From Halocatena halophila (GTDB lineage: Archaea > Halobacteriota > Halobacteria > Halobacteriales > Haloarculaceae): 64,000 bases of DNA. Positions 28,442 to 38,730 of the stretch are shown in pieces. The stretch spans positions 1 to 64,000 of the forward strand of contig CP071307.1 in assembly GCA_027563145.1 (NCBI GenBank), in the 5' to 3' direction. Within the stretch, counting starts at the first letter, position 1, and each line of letters opens with the position of its first letter. The position numbers and the translations under genes were made by a program. Below the pieces are notes generated by a model. That model was not told the DNA's origin. It worked only from the letters and a program-made list of their open reading frames with translations, and did not search any database.

Positions 28442-29206
28442 CTATTCACTACGTGCGAGTTGGATGGCTTCCTGCATTTCACCACGCCATGGATCACCAT
28501 GCCCCGGTAATAGCGTGACCTCACCGAGTGATCCGAGCCGATCGAGGGACTCGAGGGCCTGTTCTCTATTATCGTTAAACATTGACATAATCTGTGGACC
28601 ACGAGTATTACCAGTCTTGAGATCAACTGTAGCGAGTGCATCGCCGCAGAAAAGAACGTTTCGATCCGGTAGATATAGCGCGCATGAACCAGTAGAGTGC
28701 CCCGGAACGTGAATTACCCGTAGTGTCGCCGACAGTTCGAGGTCAGTTCCAGCCGCAAACGATTCGACCGATTCTAGCGGCGATGGGATCCCCCCACTGC
28801 GACTAAACTCGATTAACAGTCGTATTACGGCTGGTCGCCAGAGATTCCGAACTAGCTCCAGCATATTTTCTTCGCCATCACCGTCAACCAGTGCTACATC
28901 CGCCGTATGCACCAGGACGGGGACATTGGCAGTCTTTTGCAATTGATTAGCAAAGCCAATATGGTCTCCATGGCCGTGTGTCAGTACCAGTGCTGCAATG
29001 TTTTCAGGGCTGTATCCGAGCCCATTGAGACCGTCTAACAGCTGTTCCCAATGGTTTGGAAGTCCTGCATCAATAACAATTAGTTCACCTCCTGCCTCGA
29101 CGACATACCAATTGACACGGTTCGTTCCAAATCGATAGACCCCGGGTGCGACTTTGGAGTCATGTGCCACTTCTTGTCTGCCATTGGTCGTCTCCGTGCT
29201 AGTCAT
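28442..29206 (-). CDS. Metallo-beta-lactamase-fold hydrolase
   Basis: Soluble metal hydrolase, possibly glyoxalase II- or lactonase-like. The HxHxDH motif is THGHGDHIG with His77, His79, Asp81 and His82; the third histidine is in VPGHSTGS, the bridging aspartate in FCGDAL and the last histidine in LPGHGDP. All ligands are present. ATG at 29206 gives 254 residues; an in-frame ATG at 29263 would add an uncharged tail unlike the family. No operon partner. Substrate unknown. Confidence 0.88.
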   Translation of the reverse strand: MTSTETTNGRQEVAHDSKVAPGVYRFGTNRVNWYVVEAGGELIVIDAGLPNHWEQLLDGLNGLGYSPENIAALVLTHGHGDHIGFANQLQKTANVPVLVHTADVALVDGDGEENMLELVRNLWRPAVIRLLIEFSRSGGIPSPLESVESFAAGTDLELSATLRVIHVPGHSTGSCALYLPDRNVLFCGDALATVDLKTGNTRGPQIMSMFNDNREQALESLDRLGSLGEVTLLPGHGDPWRGEMQEAIQLARSE

Positions 29207-29464
29207 ATTACTTCCAAACACTGTCCACGTATGAATATAGTGATAACATATGAGATGATTCATATAATAATTTTCAATTATGTCGTAGAGTAGCGTTGTT
29301 GCGCCCGACGAAGACGTACCAGTGAAAGGTCCTGTCCTACAACGTTGATGGGCTGCTCCCGTCGGAACAGTAGGTGACGACTCCTCTCCATCTCCCGACG
29401 AGACTTGATGTGACTGCTAGTTCCTCCCCAGGAGTAGCTGGTTCCGAATAACGTAGTACTCTCG

Positions 29465-30370
29465 TTACAGTTTCATGAGCTGTGCGGCTAGCGTTCGCAG
29501 TTCGGTCACCTCGTCGAGTGGTGCCAGCCATCGATCGGGAAACGCACTAGCCCCGAATCGAGCGCCAGCGATGGCTCCTGTGACAGCACCAATCGTATCC
29601 GTATCACCGCCGCGATTTACACTCCGCACGATTGCCTGCTCACCGTTTTCTGCCCGGAGGCCATCGTAGAGTGCCGTCTGGAGGGTATGAATCACGTATC
29701 CTGACGTCGGGAGTGTTCTCAGTTCGTTCCCGCGAGCAATGGGCTCAAGTGCCGTAACGAGCTCCTCGGGAGCCTCTGGCCTGATGTAGTCGAGAGCCGT
29801 CGTGAGCGGTTCTGAGTTACCTCGCAGCACTTCTGCGAGTGTGAGATTCACCACCGCGCATCCGTCGGTACACCGTGGATCGGCGTGTGTAATTTCGGAT
29901 GAGTGACGACTTACCCGGACGAGCCAGGAGGGATCATCAGGATACGCAACTGCAAGTGGTGGGCAGCGCATTACACTCCCATTGCCGGCATTGCTTCCCT
30001 CAGCACTGGCCTCCCACACGTCGCGACCAGCAACATCCCATGTCGCGCCCTGCTTTAGCTGTTGCAGCGAGTGGCGTGTCATAGATCCGATATCAAACGG
30101 CTCCGTGTCGTACCACTGGACGAAGCGGTCCGCGATGTCTGCGGGCTCAAAGTCCGAATGAGTCGCTAAACTCCGAGCGATACAGAGCGCCTGGTCCGTG
30201 TCGTCAGTAACCGTCCCCGCTGGCTGCCCCCACGTTCCATGGCCGACCATCTCCCGAAGGATGCCATGCTCTGTTTCGATTTCAGAGGCTGATTTGAATT
30301 CAACTGGCCGCCCGAGTGCATCACCACATGCGAGGCCGAGAAGGACGCCCTCGGCACGATCTGTGTCCAT
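29465..30370 (-). CDS. ADP-ribosylglycohydrolase family protein (DraG/ARH-like)
   Basis: Binuclear Mg enzyme family that removes ADP-ribose from proteins or small molecules. Motifs: GLACGDALGRPVEF near 11-24, TDDTDQAL (first metal aspartates) near 55-62, and GGDTDTIGAVTGAIAGA near the C-terminus, the second metal site. The length is 301 residues from ATG 30370 (an ATG 12 bases upstream is possible). No partner ADP-ribosyltransferase is seen nearby. Confidence 0.9.
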   Translation of the reverse strand: MDTDRAEGVLLGLACGDALGRPVEFKSASEIETEHGILREMVGHGTWGQPAGTVTDDTDQALCIARSLATHSDFEPADIADRFVQWYDTEPFDIGSMTRHSLQQLKQGATWDVAGRDVWEASAEGSNAGNGSVMRCPPLAVAYPDDPSWLVRVSRHSSEITHADPRCTDGCAVVNLTLAEVLRGNSEPLTTALDYIRPEAPEELVTALEPIARGNELRTLPTSGYVIHTLQTALYDGLRAENGEQAIVRSVNRGGDTDTIGAVTGAIAGARFGASAFPDRWLAPLDEVTELRTLAAQLMKL

Positions 30371-30844
30371 ACGTGATTGCACACTTCCATTTGAGAAAAA
30401 GATGACCTATTGCTTCGACATACGATGTATTTTAACACACTAGTTCTGTTCTTTACGAATGGCTGTAGTGCCCTGTTTTCGTATTACCATCCAAATAATC
30501 ACCCTAGCACTGTCTTTTTGCTTCTCGTACGGATGCCAGTGGCGTTCCGTTGACCATGTCGGTTATCCTCTCATCAGTTGTGACAGGTATCCTACTCTAC
30601 AGTTTCGAGATCACCCTCCCAACAGTTGCGGTGCGATTGTTGGCCACCCACCTACTTGACAGTCGGTATCTCTCTTCACATGAGATTTATACATAAATCT
30701 ATCGTATAATGCAATATTTTGAAAAATAAAGCAGATATCGATCCTCGATCTATTTGAGGTCGACGAGGGTATGATTTTCTAATGTATGGTCCGTTTAGCG
30801 ACTAGCTTGACACCCACATTTCGCCCGTGACTGTGCAGTATACT
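30371..30844 (+). other. Intergenic region
   Basis: About 470 bp between two leftward genes, AT-rich in 30680-30740. Short frames show no family features. It may hold the promoter of the ADP-ribosylglycohydrolase gene. Confidence 0.4.
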
Positions 30845-33259
30845 TCACCTTCCGTTGCTACCGGTTTCGACGTTGGCCGCCTGCTGGTCAAGCCAGTCTT
30901 TCAGTCCCGAGTCGGGGACGGTCAGCGAATGCGTGGTTCCCCCGTGCTCCGGGTATCCGCCGGCCTCACTCACGCTGTCAGGAATGTCGGAGAATCCGGC
31001 GTTGTCATCGTTCGGATCCACGTCCAGGCTACCCCAGCGGTCGGTGATCTGCTGGACGATTTTCTCTTCCTGGTAGATCCGGTCGGCCGGTCGTGCTCCG
31101 GCGTAGGTCTTATTGTGACTCTCGACATCTCCGGCAGGGAGTGCTTCGAGACCGCTTGGCCACAGCGGCGGGGAATCGAGTTCAGTTCCGACGTCAGAGA
31201 ACGGTCGGCCGTTGAGCGAGGGGTCCACAACGTAGTTATCGTCCATGTGGACGCTCCCGTTCCCGAAGACGACCGGATCTCTGAAGCTAAATCGGTGGAT
31301 ATACGCGTTGCCCACAACCGATGCCTCGGCACTGTCGTCGATCCAGATGGCCTTGTCGTGGTAGAAGTTCAATCCGTTGACGACGACCGTGCTGGTCTCT
31401 GATTTCAGCCGCGGGTTGCGGTCGTTGTTCTTCGCGTAAATGGTCCCGAGGATTGCGACATTCTGAGCGCCGTCGCCGACCAGTGTCCCGTTGGAGTTCT
31501 CCTCGGGATCCTCAAGCCCTTCTGCGATCATGCAGTTAGCGACCGTGGTGTTATTCGAGTCGTAGCCGACCGAGAGGTTCTCGTCGCGGCCCCAGAAGGA
31601 CGTACAGTGGTCGAAGATAACGTTGTTTGCGCCATCACGACTGTTCAGCGGATCGGTTCCCTCGCCGCCGCTTCGATCGCCTCGAAGGATGCGGATGTGC
31701 TGGACGACGGTGTTGTCCTGTTCGACCTGGACCATCCCGTTGATGAACGTGATACCGGGCGAAGGCGCGGTTTGGCCGGCAACCCAGCAGTCGCCGTAGG
31801 TGATCGAGAGGTCCGCGCCCGCAAGGTCGACGACACCACTCTCTTCGAAGATGATGAGGCGCCTGCTGTCCGTCGTGAATGCGTCCTCGATTTCGTCGAA
31901 GTTCGCGCCGACCTTGATCACTTCGACGCTGTCGTCGAACCAGTCCACGTCCGCGAAGCCGTCCTCGTAGTCGAAGTGTGGTCCCCCCTCGACACCCTCC
32001 GTCGTCGAGAATGTCACTATCTCCCCGGTGGCCGTATCGTTGTCTTCGGCAGAAAGCGCCGCACGAAACTCGTAGTCGGTGTCACTCGTCAGCCCGAATT
32101 CGGTCTGCTTGAATGGGCCGGTCTCGGACCGGTTCTGGGACGATGTCTCGGTCCACGTGGAGCTACCGGCTTCCCGATACTCGAAGAAAACATCCGCGTC
32201 GAACGCACCGCCGAGGTCGTCGAGGTTTCCCGATAGTGTCGCCGCTGCTGAGGAGATGTCAGACGGTGCTTCCGTCGAGACGACCGGCTGTGTGTCCGGC
32301 GGTCGCGTCGCGACCGTTTCGACGAAGCCGGCATCGACATCGCCGTCGCTGGCGTTCGCGACCGCACGGTATTCGTAGTCGGCCTCGCTCGTGAGCCCCG
32401 AGACATCGGCGTTGAACGACCCCACCGAGGAAAGGGTCTGTGTCTCGGAACTGCTCCACGAAGTGCTACCGGTTTCCCGGTACTCGAAGAAAACATCGGC
32501 CGAGGATGCGTTCCCGAGCAAATCGAGCGAGGCCGACAGCGTCACACTGGTCGCTCCGACGTTCGATGGCGATCCGGTCGAGACGAGCGGTAACGGATCG
32601 TCCCCGCCGGTACCGCCGGTGACGCTCCCGGAGACATCGGGATTGCCCAAATCCCGGTTGTTCGTTAGAGAGATATTCTTGAGGCCGGTGAACTCACCCG
32701 TACACAGCGTCCCAGTGTTCGCGCTCGTCACACTCAAACCGAGGTAGCCGCCAGTCGTGAAGTCCACCGAGGCCAACTCAGCGATTAGCGTCCAGTCGCT
32801 GCCATCTGTCGAGAGGTACGCCTGAAGTGTATCGTCCGTCCGGACGAGGCGCTGCCAGTCGGCGGCCATTTGTCCGCCGTTACGGATGACATCCCCACCG
32901 TCTGAGGTCGTACTCTCCGTATACCCGCCGGTGTTCGCGCGCCAGGAGAACGAGGAGTCGTTCCCCGGCGTCTTCCGTACCATGACGTTTTTCGCGTCGG
33001 CCGCGAGTGACTCGCGGAACATCAGGCCGGCTTTAGCCCACCCGTCCGTGTCTTCGATGCTCGTTGCGTTGACGACCGCGTTGAAGTCACCCCTGACGTC
33101 GGTGAAGTAGTAGTGACCCGCATCAGCCTCGTCCCAAATATCTTCACCGCCCCCTTCGACGGTGATCGTGGATGCTGCTGTGACCGTCCCGCCAAGCATG
33201 GCGGTGCCGATACTTCCTGCTGCGATCGCGCGCAAAAACGCGCGTCTGTTGTGTGTCAT
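30845..33259 (-). CDS. Secreted pectate-lyase-like protein with two fibronectin-like domains
   Basis: 804-residue exported polysaccharide-active protein. A Tat signal (NRRAFLRAIAAGS) precedes a concanavalin-like/DUF1349-type domain (about 33-205), two homologous Fn3-like domains (about 232-320 and 328-420) and a right-handed beta-helix of pectate-lyase type (about 440-740). The latter carries the stretches CWVAGQTAPSPGITF, VVQHIRILRGD and NNVIFDHCTSFWG, which match PL1/PectLyase-like proteins. ATG at 33259 is used; an in-frame TTG at 33262 is also possible. It is a paralogue of the gene at 34252-36399, with nearly identical 66 bp upstream. The polymer is not established. Confidence 0.82.
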   Translation of the reverse strand: MTHNRRAFLRAIAAGSIGTAMLGGTVTAASTITVEGGGEDIWDEADAGHYYFTDVRGDFNAVVNATSIEDTDGWAKAGLMFRESLAADAKNVMVRKTPGNDSSFSWRANTGGYTESTTSDGGDVIRNGGQMAADWQRLVRTDDTLQAYLSTDGSDWTLIAELASVDFTTGGYLGLSVTSANTGTLCTGEFTGLKNISLTNNRDLGNPDVSGSVTGGTGGDDPLPLVSTGSPSNVGATSVTLSASLDLLGNASSADVFFEYRETGSTSWSSSETQTLSSVGSFNADVSGLTSEADYEYRAVANASDGDVDAGFVETVATRPPDTQPVVSTEAPSDISSAAATLSGNLDDLGGAFDADVFFEYREAGSSTWTETSSQNRSETGPFKQTEFGLTSDTDYEFRAALSAEDNDTATGEIVTFSTTEGVEGGPHFDYEDGFADVDWFDDSVEVIKVGANFDEIEDAFTTDSRRLIIFEESGVVDLAGADLSITYGDCWVAGQTAPSPGITFINGMVQVEQDNTVVQHIRILRGDRSGGEGTDPLNSRDGANNVIFDHCTSFWGRDENLSVGYDSNNTTVANCMIAEGLEDPEENSNGTLVGDGAQNVAILGTIYAKNNDRNPRLKSETSTVVVNGLNFYHDKAIWIDDSAEASVVGNAYIHRFSFRDPVVFGNGSVHMDDNYVVDPSLNGRPFSDVGTELDSPPLWPSGLEALPAGDVESHNKTYAGARPADRIYQEEKIVQQITDRWGSLDVDPNDDNAGFSDIPDSVSEAGGYPEHGGTTHSLTVPDSGLKDWLDQQAANVETGSNGR

Positions 33260-33325
33260 CAATAGACACCATTACGACAATATACAGATCAGATAATAAA
33301 ATTATCTTAGTAATAATTATCATTA
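33260..33325 (-). promoter_or_regulatory. Conserved upstream region of lyase gene 1
   Basis: 66 bp directly upstream of the start match 36400-36465 with only three differences. They contain the perfect inverted repeat GATAAT/ATTATC (33292-33306, 3-nt loop) and further AT-rich symmetric sequence. They are likely the promoter and a shared operator or 5' element; similarity breaks off sharply outside. Confidence 0.6.
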
Positions 33326-34251
33326 TATGACTATAATATTAACAGTAATTAACTGAGACAGTTGAGGATGCTGTTTGATGCCCCGCGTGGCGAGCGGAAA
33401 GAAGGTACTGGGCGGATCTGTAGAAACCACAGCAGGTCTGCGACAAGCGGCGAGTAGTACCGACCAGTCGGACACCCCCACCGCGTAGCGGGGACGTTCC
33501 CCGGTCGAGAACGTGTTTGTGCCTGGCTCAGCCACGCCATTCTGCTATGAGATTGCACTCGTCTCGCAGGGGATAACAGGCGACATCGGAATCGACTCTC
33601 ATGTAGAGAAGGATTACAGCCATACGCTTGTAACGGCTGAATGTGCTTCTCGAACAGAACCTTCCCTGATCCACCACTGACTGGCCGGATCATCCATCGA
33701 AATTTGACTGTGACACCGCTGTACTCAGCCGGTTTACTAGGTGTAACGGAACAACGGATCGAACGGATTCTATTTGATGGGTTTTGATGCCGTTGAATCG
33801 CAGTCGATCGCTGCTCTGTGGCACATTTGAGAGGAATTCTGTTCTTCTGTCGGGAACAGAATATGTTCACTATTGATGAATCGAGACGAACTCGTCCAAC
33901 AGACTGGTGAATGCTGGTCGGGGACTGCTCGCACCGGTTTGGAGGAGCATCGAGTCCGGCGTGCCGACGCATGACGGCAACCCTGTCCGAGAGAACACGA
34001 ACACAGTATGGAGTGACTAGGGGTCAGGCATCGCCTAGGAAGCTAAGTAGTATGTAGTGGGATGCTGTAGATGCACACGACTCACGTTAACGATGGGCAA
34101 AGACTGGGAACCAACAGAGATGAATTGTCGAACAGCGCCATCCGATTATCCATAATCCTGGTGAAACGTTCCAAAAAAGCCCCCGAACGGTCACCCTTTC
34201 CGACGGTGTTGCTCGTACAGGGACGCGTTCGGTTGAGAAGCCCAGGGACGA
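33326..34251 (+). other. Spacer between the two lyase paralogues
   Basis: About 930 bp. Long frames are present on the minus strand (about 33349-33972), but they are arginine/serine-rich, unlike acidic haloarchaeal proteins, and show no family features. Probably decayed sequence. Confidence 0.4.
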
Positions 34252-36399
34252 TTAGGGTGGACTTGCGCTCGCTTCTTCGACGGAAAGTGCCCACTGTTCG
34301 AGCCAGTCGCGGAGACCGCTGCTGGGTACCGACAGCGAGTGTGTGTTCTCTGGGAGGCTTGGGTAACCGCCGACAGCGTTGTGGTCGGGGATCCAGTAAT
34401 CATACGGTGAATCGAGCCGATCGTTTCCAGCCCGATCGATGATCTCTTGGATGAGGCGCTCATCGTTCCCCGTCCGGTCAGCTGGCCGTGCACCAGCGGT
34501 GGCGAGGTTGTGACTCTCCACATCGGTGGATGGCATGGCAGTCAATCCGTTAGGCCAAAGCGGTCTCGAGTCGGTCGTTTCTTCCTCGACGAACGGAACG
34601 TCCGAGTCGATGGGTGGATCAGCTGTGCTGTTGTCCTCGCCGTACACCGTCCCACTGCCTTCGACGATCGATTCGCCGGTGGCGGTCACGCCAGTGTACT
34701 TGTTTCCGACCCACGTCGTTTCGGCCGATCCGTCGGTGCTCGAAGCTTCATCGAAGAAGTAACAGAGATTGTTGGCGACGACGGTTCGCGTGTTGCTTTT
34801 GAGCCGTGGGATCCGGCTCCGAGCTTTCGCCCAGACGTTGCCAAGCAGCGCGACCCGGTCGGCCCCATCTCCGATCAGCGTACAGTAATTATGGTCGGAT
34901 CCATCGCCGTACGGATCGTACAGCCCCTCGTAGATCAGGTTGTTCGAGTACGTTGTCTGGTCGGTGTCGTATCCGACCGACATGCATTCATCGACCCCCC
35001 ACGAAGCCGTACAGTGATCGATGACGTTATTGACGGTCTCGTCCTGGGTACTGATCGCGTCGTTGCCCTGAATGTTGCCGTCGGGACCAGGCCCGACGCG
35101 GGAACGGATGTGCTGTACGACGCAGTTATTGGCATCGACTTGCACCATTCCCTTGATGAACGTGATCCCCGGTGAGGGTGCGGTCTGGCCTGCCACCCAG
35201 CAGTTGTCCTCCGTGATTTGGAGCGTATCCCCGCCCAGATCGATCGTGCCGCTGGTCTCGAAGACCACCACGCGCGAACCACTCGCGTGGAACGCGCTTT
35301 CGATGGCGCTACGGGTCGGCTCGGTTACCGTGATGACTTGTGTACTGTCATCGAGCCACGAACCCATCGATGCGAAGCCGTCACTGCCATCGAAATACGA
35401 TCCACCGGACGTTCCACCGCCATTATCTTCTGAGGCTGTGAACGTGTTTATCGAGCCGGTATCGGAATCGTCATCACTGGCGTCCGTCAGGGCTCGGAAT
35501 TCGTAGTCGGCTCCCGGAGAGAGTCCCGATACGCCCTGGCTGAATGAATCCGTTGTGGTGAGTGTCTCCTTGTTCGTCGTGGTCCACGCACTCGCGCCAG
35601 ACTCGCGCCATTCGAAGTAGACATCGGCTGAGGATGCCCCGCCCAGCGCATCGAGCGCGCCGTTCAGTGTCGCCGACGTATCGGTTACGTTTGACGCCGA
35701 GCCTGTCGATACGACCGGACCGGTGTCGCCACCGCCATCGTCGGTCGAGACGCCCCCCGCCACATCGACGGCTCCGATATCCTGGTTGTCGCTCGGCCCA
35801 ACGCCCGAAAGATTCGAGAATGTCCCTGTACAGAGAGTGCCCGCGTCGTGACTACAGACGGCCAATCCGACGTACGCGCTGGCCGCCAAATCGATCTGGT
35901 TCGGCGAGATGTCGGCGATGAGCGTCCAGGTGCTGCCGTCGCTTGACCCGTACGCCGAAACCGTGTCACCGGTGCGCGTTAATCGCAACCAATCGGCTGC
36001 CATCGTCCCGCCGGAGATTTCGCTCTCACCTTCCCCTTCATCCGATGTTGTACTTTTTGCTGCGGTGCCGTTATTGGAGCGCCACTGAAACGATGTCTCG
36101 TTTCCTGGCGTCTTCCGAACCATTGCGTGCTCGGCATCATCGTTTAGTGTCTGACGAACCATGATGCCCGCCCGTGCCCACTCATCGGTGTCCTCTACGC
36201 TGTCAACTTGGACAGTAACGTCGAAGTCTCCGTCTATCTCCTCGTAGTAGTAATGGAATTCATCCGCCTGGTTCCAGATGTCCTCACCGCCACCTTCGAT
36301 GGTGATCGTGGGTGCTGCCGTGGCCGTCCCGCCAAGCACGGCCGTCCCGATACTCCCCGCTGCGATCGCACGCAAAAACGTGCGTCTGTCGTGTGCCAT
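34252..36399 (-). CDS. Secreted pectate-lyase-like protein with one fibronectin-like domain
   Basis: 715-residue paralogue of the gene at 30845-33259. Tat signal (DRRTFLRAIAAGS), concanavalin-like/DUF1349-type domain (about 33-205), one Fn3-like domain (about 233-325) and a beta-helix lyase domain (about 345-660). CWVAGQTAPSPGITFIKGMVQ is nearly identical to the paralogue, and NVIDHCTASWGVDECMSVGYD aligns with it. It differs mainly by lacking the second Fn3 copy. Start ATG at 36399. The pair probably attack the same or related extracellular acidic polysaccharide, jointly controlled through the common upstream region. Confidence 0.82.
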   Translation of the reverse strand: MAHDRRTFLRAIAAGSIGTAVLGGTATAAPTITIEGGGEDIWNQADEFHYYYEEIDGDFDVTVQVDSVEDTDEWARAGIMVRQTLNDDAEHAMVRKTPGNETSFQWRSNNGTAAKSTTSDEGEGESEISGGTMAADWLRLTRTGDTVSAYGSSDGSTWTLIADISPNQIDLAASAYVGLAVCSHDAGTLCTGTFSNLSGVGPSDNQDIGAVDVAGGVSTDDGGGDTGPVVSTGSASNVTDTSATLNGALDALGGASSADVYFEWRESGASAWTTTNKETLTTTDSFSQGVSGLSPGADYEFRALTDASDDDSDTGSINTFTASEDNGGGTSGGSYFDGSDGFASMGSWLDDSTQVITVTEPTRSAIESAFHASGSRVVVFETSGTIDLGGDTLQITEDNCWVAGQTAPSPGITFIKGMVQVDANNCVVQHIRSRVGPGPDGNIQGNDAISTQDETVNNVIDHCTASWGVDECMSVGYDTDQTTYSNNLIYEGLYDPYGDGSDHNYCTLIGDGADRVALLGNVWAKARSRIPRLKSNTRTVVANNLCYFFDEASSTDGSAETTWVGNKYTGVTATGESIVEGSGTVYGEDNSTADPPIDSDVPFVEEETTDSRPLWPNGLTAMPSTDVESHNLATAGARPADRTGNDERLIQEIIDRAGNDRLDSPYDYWIPDHNAVGGYPSLPENTHSLSVPSSGLRDWLEQWALSVEEASASPP

Positions 36400-36465
36400 C
36401 AATAGACACCATTACGACAATATACAAGTCAGATAATAAAATTATCCTAGTAATAATTATCATTA
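36400..36465 (-). promoter_or_regulatory. Conserved upstream region of lyase gene 2
   Basis: Matches 33260-33325 in 63 of 66 positions, including the GATAAT/ATTATC inverted repeat at 36432-36446. Shared regulation of the two lyases is likely. Confidence 0.6.
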
Positions 36466-37472
36466 GGGTGAGGATGAGAAACTGATCTACTACGATTTTC
36501 ACTGATCGGCTCCGACGATGACAGCCATCTGCTATGGCCGATATCAATTCCCGAGGCGGGAACAGAATCGACAGTATCAACGAACTCAAAGAATGAATTC
36601 ATATTAGTGTTGTTAAGTTGGTCGACGCGGCCTGAATCAGCTGATTCTCGACATGGTGAACCCCGTTTGCAAAGTCTACCCTGTAATCGGGTCAGATCAA
36701 CAGTTAGCCACAAGATCAGATGGCTGGATATCTGTCGCAATTTGCCCAGGCAATCGAGCGATTACAGACGTACCACTGTAACAGTACTGCGGTCGCCTGC
36801 TCGATGATATAGCCGGTGGCACGGATGCTACCACCGCTACGGGATGGCAGTTTGAAGCCACGTCGTGTGAACTGGATCTCCTTTGAAGATGCATACACAC
36901 GGGAGAGCCCATCGCAGGCAATCGAAAATTGGAAAACCGTATGGAAATTACACGACGAGATCATTAAATATTGGTTCTTCTGCAGCGGCCGTTTCTACGT
37001 AAAGCGGCTAGGAATCGTGTGTGTCAAACGAAGGCATCCTTTTCACTGTCTGAAAATCATTAATCTCGCCACAATATTAATGGAACTATTCCCTGTAATA
37101 TATTATTATAATTCCCAAATATAAAATATACCTATATATGATAATTTAACCATATTTAAATAAAACACACTACTTAATATAGTTTTATATAAATAAGTTT
37201 ACAAATATTTGGGATTGAATATTTATGGTTGTTCTTCTCATACTATCTAAGTTGCTACAGAGAGCCTATCAAATTTTTCTCCACTTATATCCGTTTCTGT
37301 AACTGATGGTCATCAATAACTCACAAGGAGGATGTTCTCCCCACATAGTCCTCGGAGTCTGATCGTGTATGACATGTGTGTCGCACTTCTGCATCAATAA
37401 AATTTCACTGCTATAAATAATAAATTATAGTATAGGAAATATTATTTTTATTGAGTATATACTATAGATACT
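36466..37472 (+). other. Intergenic region at the left edge of the fatty-acid-synthase-like cluster
   Basis: About 1 kb. 36600-37000 has decayed-looking frames with no recognisable family. 37070-37470 is very AT-rich and carries several TATA-like tracts, the last about 30-40 bp before the alpha/beta hydrolase start. Base composition changes visibly here. Confidence 0.4.
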
Positions 37473-38315
37473 ATGGTAGGGAATTCGAATTCGGTGGAAC
37501 GATATCGGCAGCGCCCAAAATCAGTCGTAACGGAATCTGGTGACGGCCCCCCGGTCGTATTCGCCCACGGTATGTTGATGGATCGAACGCTATTCACGCC
37601 ACAGTTGTCAACATTGTCAGACACGTATCGGACGATTGCCTACGATCTTCGCGCTCGGACAGATCGATACGAAGGTCCGTACAACCTTTCCGCACTCGCT
37701 GATGATCTCGCAGCGTTGCTCGACACCCTCAACGTCGAGTCGATTGTGCTTGCCGGTGTTTCGACAGGAGGATTCATGGCGTTGGACTTTGTGAACCGTT
37801 ATCCTGAACGCGTTCGAGGGATCATCCTCATCAACAGTATGGCAGCGTCGCATACCGAAACAGAACGAAATGAGTACAGCAATCTCGCAGCGCAAGTTCG
37901 TAAGAACGGACCGACCGATCAATTGCTCGACATCGGTCGAGTCCGGATGTTTGGTGAGACAACACGCGAAACAAATCCAGTCCTTGTCGAGCACTGGGTC
38001 AATCGGTGGCGCACCTATCCTGGGGAGGCTATTTACTACGAGATGCAATCGTGGATCGGTCGAGAGGACTTTACGGACAAATTGTCCAATATTACAGTTC
38101 CGTTTCTTTCGATCCACGGCACGGAAGATACCGTACTTGCTCCAGAACGCACTGAATCAATGCTTACACAGGTCCCGTATGGAGACCAGGTGTTGATTGA
38201 GGATGCCGGACATAGCGCGCCGATTGAACGACCTGATCCCGTAAACCACGCCATTCGAGAATTCCTTTCGGATGTCTCGACATGCCAGATTCAGTCACAA
38301 TTCAGTGTTTGGTGA
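37473..38315 (+). CDS. Alpha/beta hydrolase (thioesterase/esterase candidate)
   Basis: Soluble alpha/beta-fold hydrolase of 280 residues. The oxyanion HG is in VFAHGMLMD (30-38), the nucleophile is Ser97 in GVSTGG, the acid aspartate is in HGTEDTV near 215, and the histidine is in DAGHSAP near 247. The triad is complete. It lies at the left edge of the type II synthase cluster on the same strand as the MaoC gene, but 415 bp away. It might release product from ACP or CoA (inference from position); the fold alone does not show that. Confidence 0.8.
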   Translation: MVGNSNSVERYRQRPKSVVTESGDGPPVVFAHGMLMDRTLFTPQLSTLSDTYRTIAYDLRARTDRYEGPYNLSALADDLAALLDTLNVESIVLAGVSTGGFMALDFVNRYPERVRGIILINSMAASHTETERNEYSNLAAQVRKNGPTDQLLDIGRVRMFGETTRETNPVLVEHWVNRWRTYPGEAIYYEMQSWIGREDFTDKLSNITVPFLSIHGTEDTVLAPERTESMLTQVPYGDQVLIEDAGHSAPIERPDPVNHAIREFLSDVSTCQIQSQFSVW

Positions 38316-38730
38316 AATATTTCCATCCTTGATTAATACTGTATAATGGCAGTGAGAAAAAGCGCGAATTCATTGCTTGAATTGTGTGGGTGTTGTGAGC
38401 AGTTGCGAGCGGCAGGTGGTGCTGGCACTCACACTGAAACTAGCGGTAACGCCCAGAGCGCATGCAAGTAATACTGATGCGCGTTCCGGTATTCGACGGT
38501 GGCAATCGTCTCTCCCATGAAACATCATGGCTGATCCTCAAGAACGTACCCCTAATTTTGATCCAGACCGAATGTGTGTCCTTTCGTAAAATCAGTATGA
38601 GATGCGCAAGTTGAGCACAGATACCGTCAATTAGTTTTTGAATATTATAAATACAATTCATAGATAATAATATATAATAAATTATATATGAACAAAAAGA
38701 TTAATATAAATGTAACTAGAATATTATCAT
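38316..38730 (+). promoter_or_regulatory. Intergenic region with AT-rich promoter before MaoC gene
   Basis: About 415 bp. The first 300 bp show nothing recognisable. 38640-38730 is extremely AT-rich; TTAATATAAA at 38701-38710 lies about 25 bp before the ATG at 38731, matching a haloarchaeal TATA box for a leaderless transcript. Confidence 0.45.

Noticed and set aside
33349..33972. 207-residue minus-strand frame between the lyase genes
   Set aside because: Arginine- and serine-rich, unlike the acidic proteins of this genome, with no domain or promoter signal.
34447..35175. 242-residue + frame and other long frames opposite the lyases (also 31607-32236)
   Set aside because: Antisense shadows of high-GC coding sequence; the lyase frame has signal peptide and family motifs.
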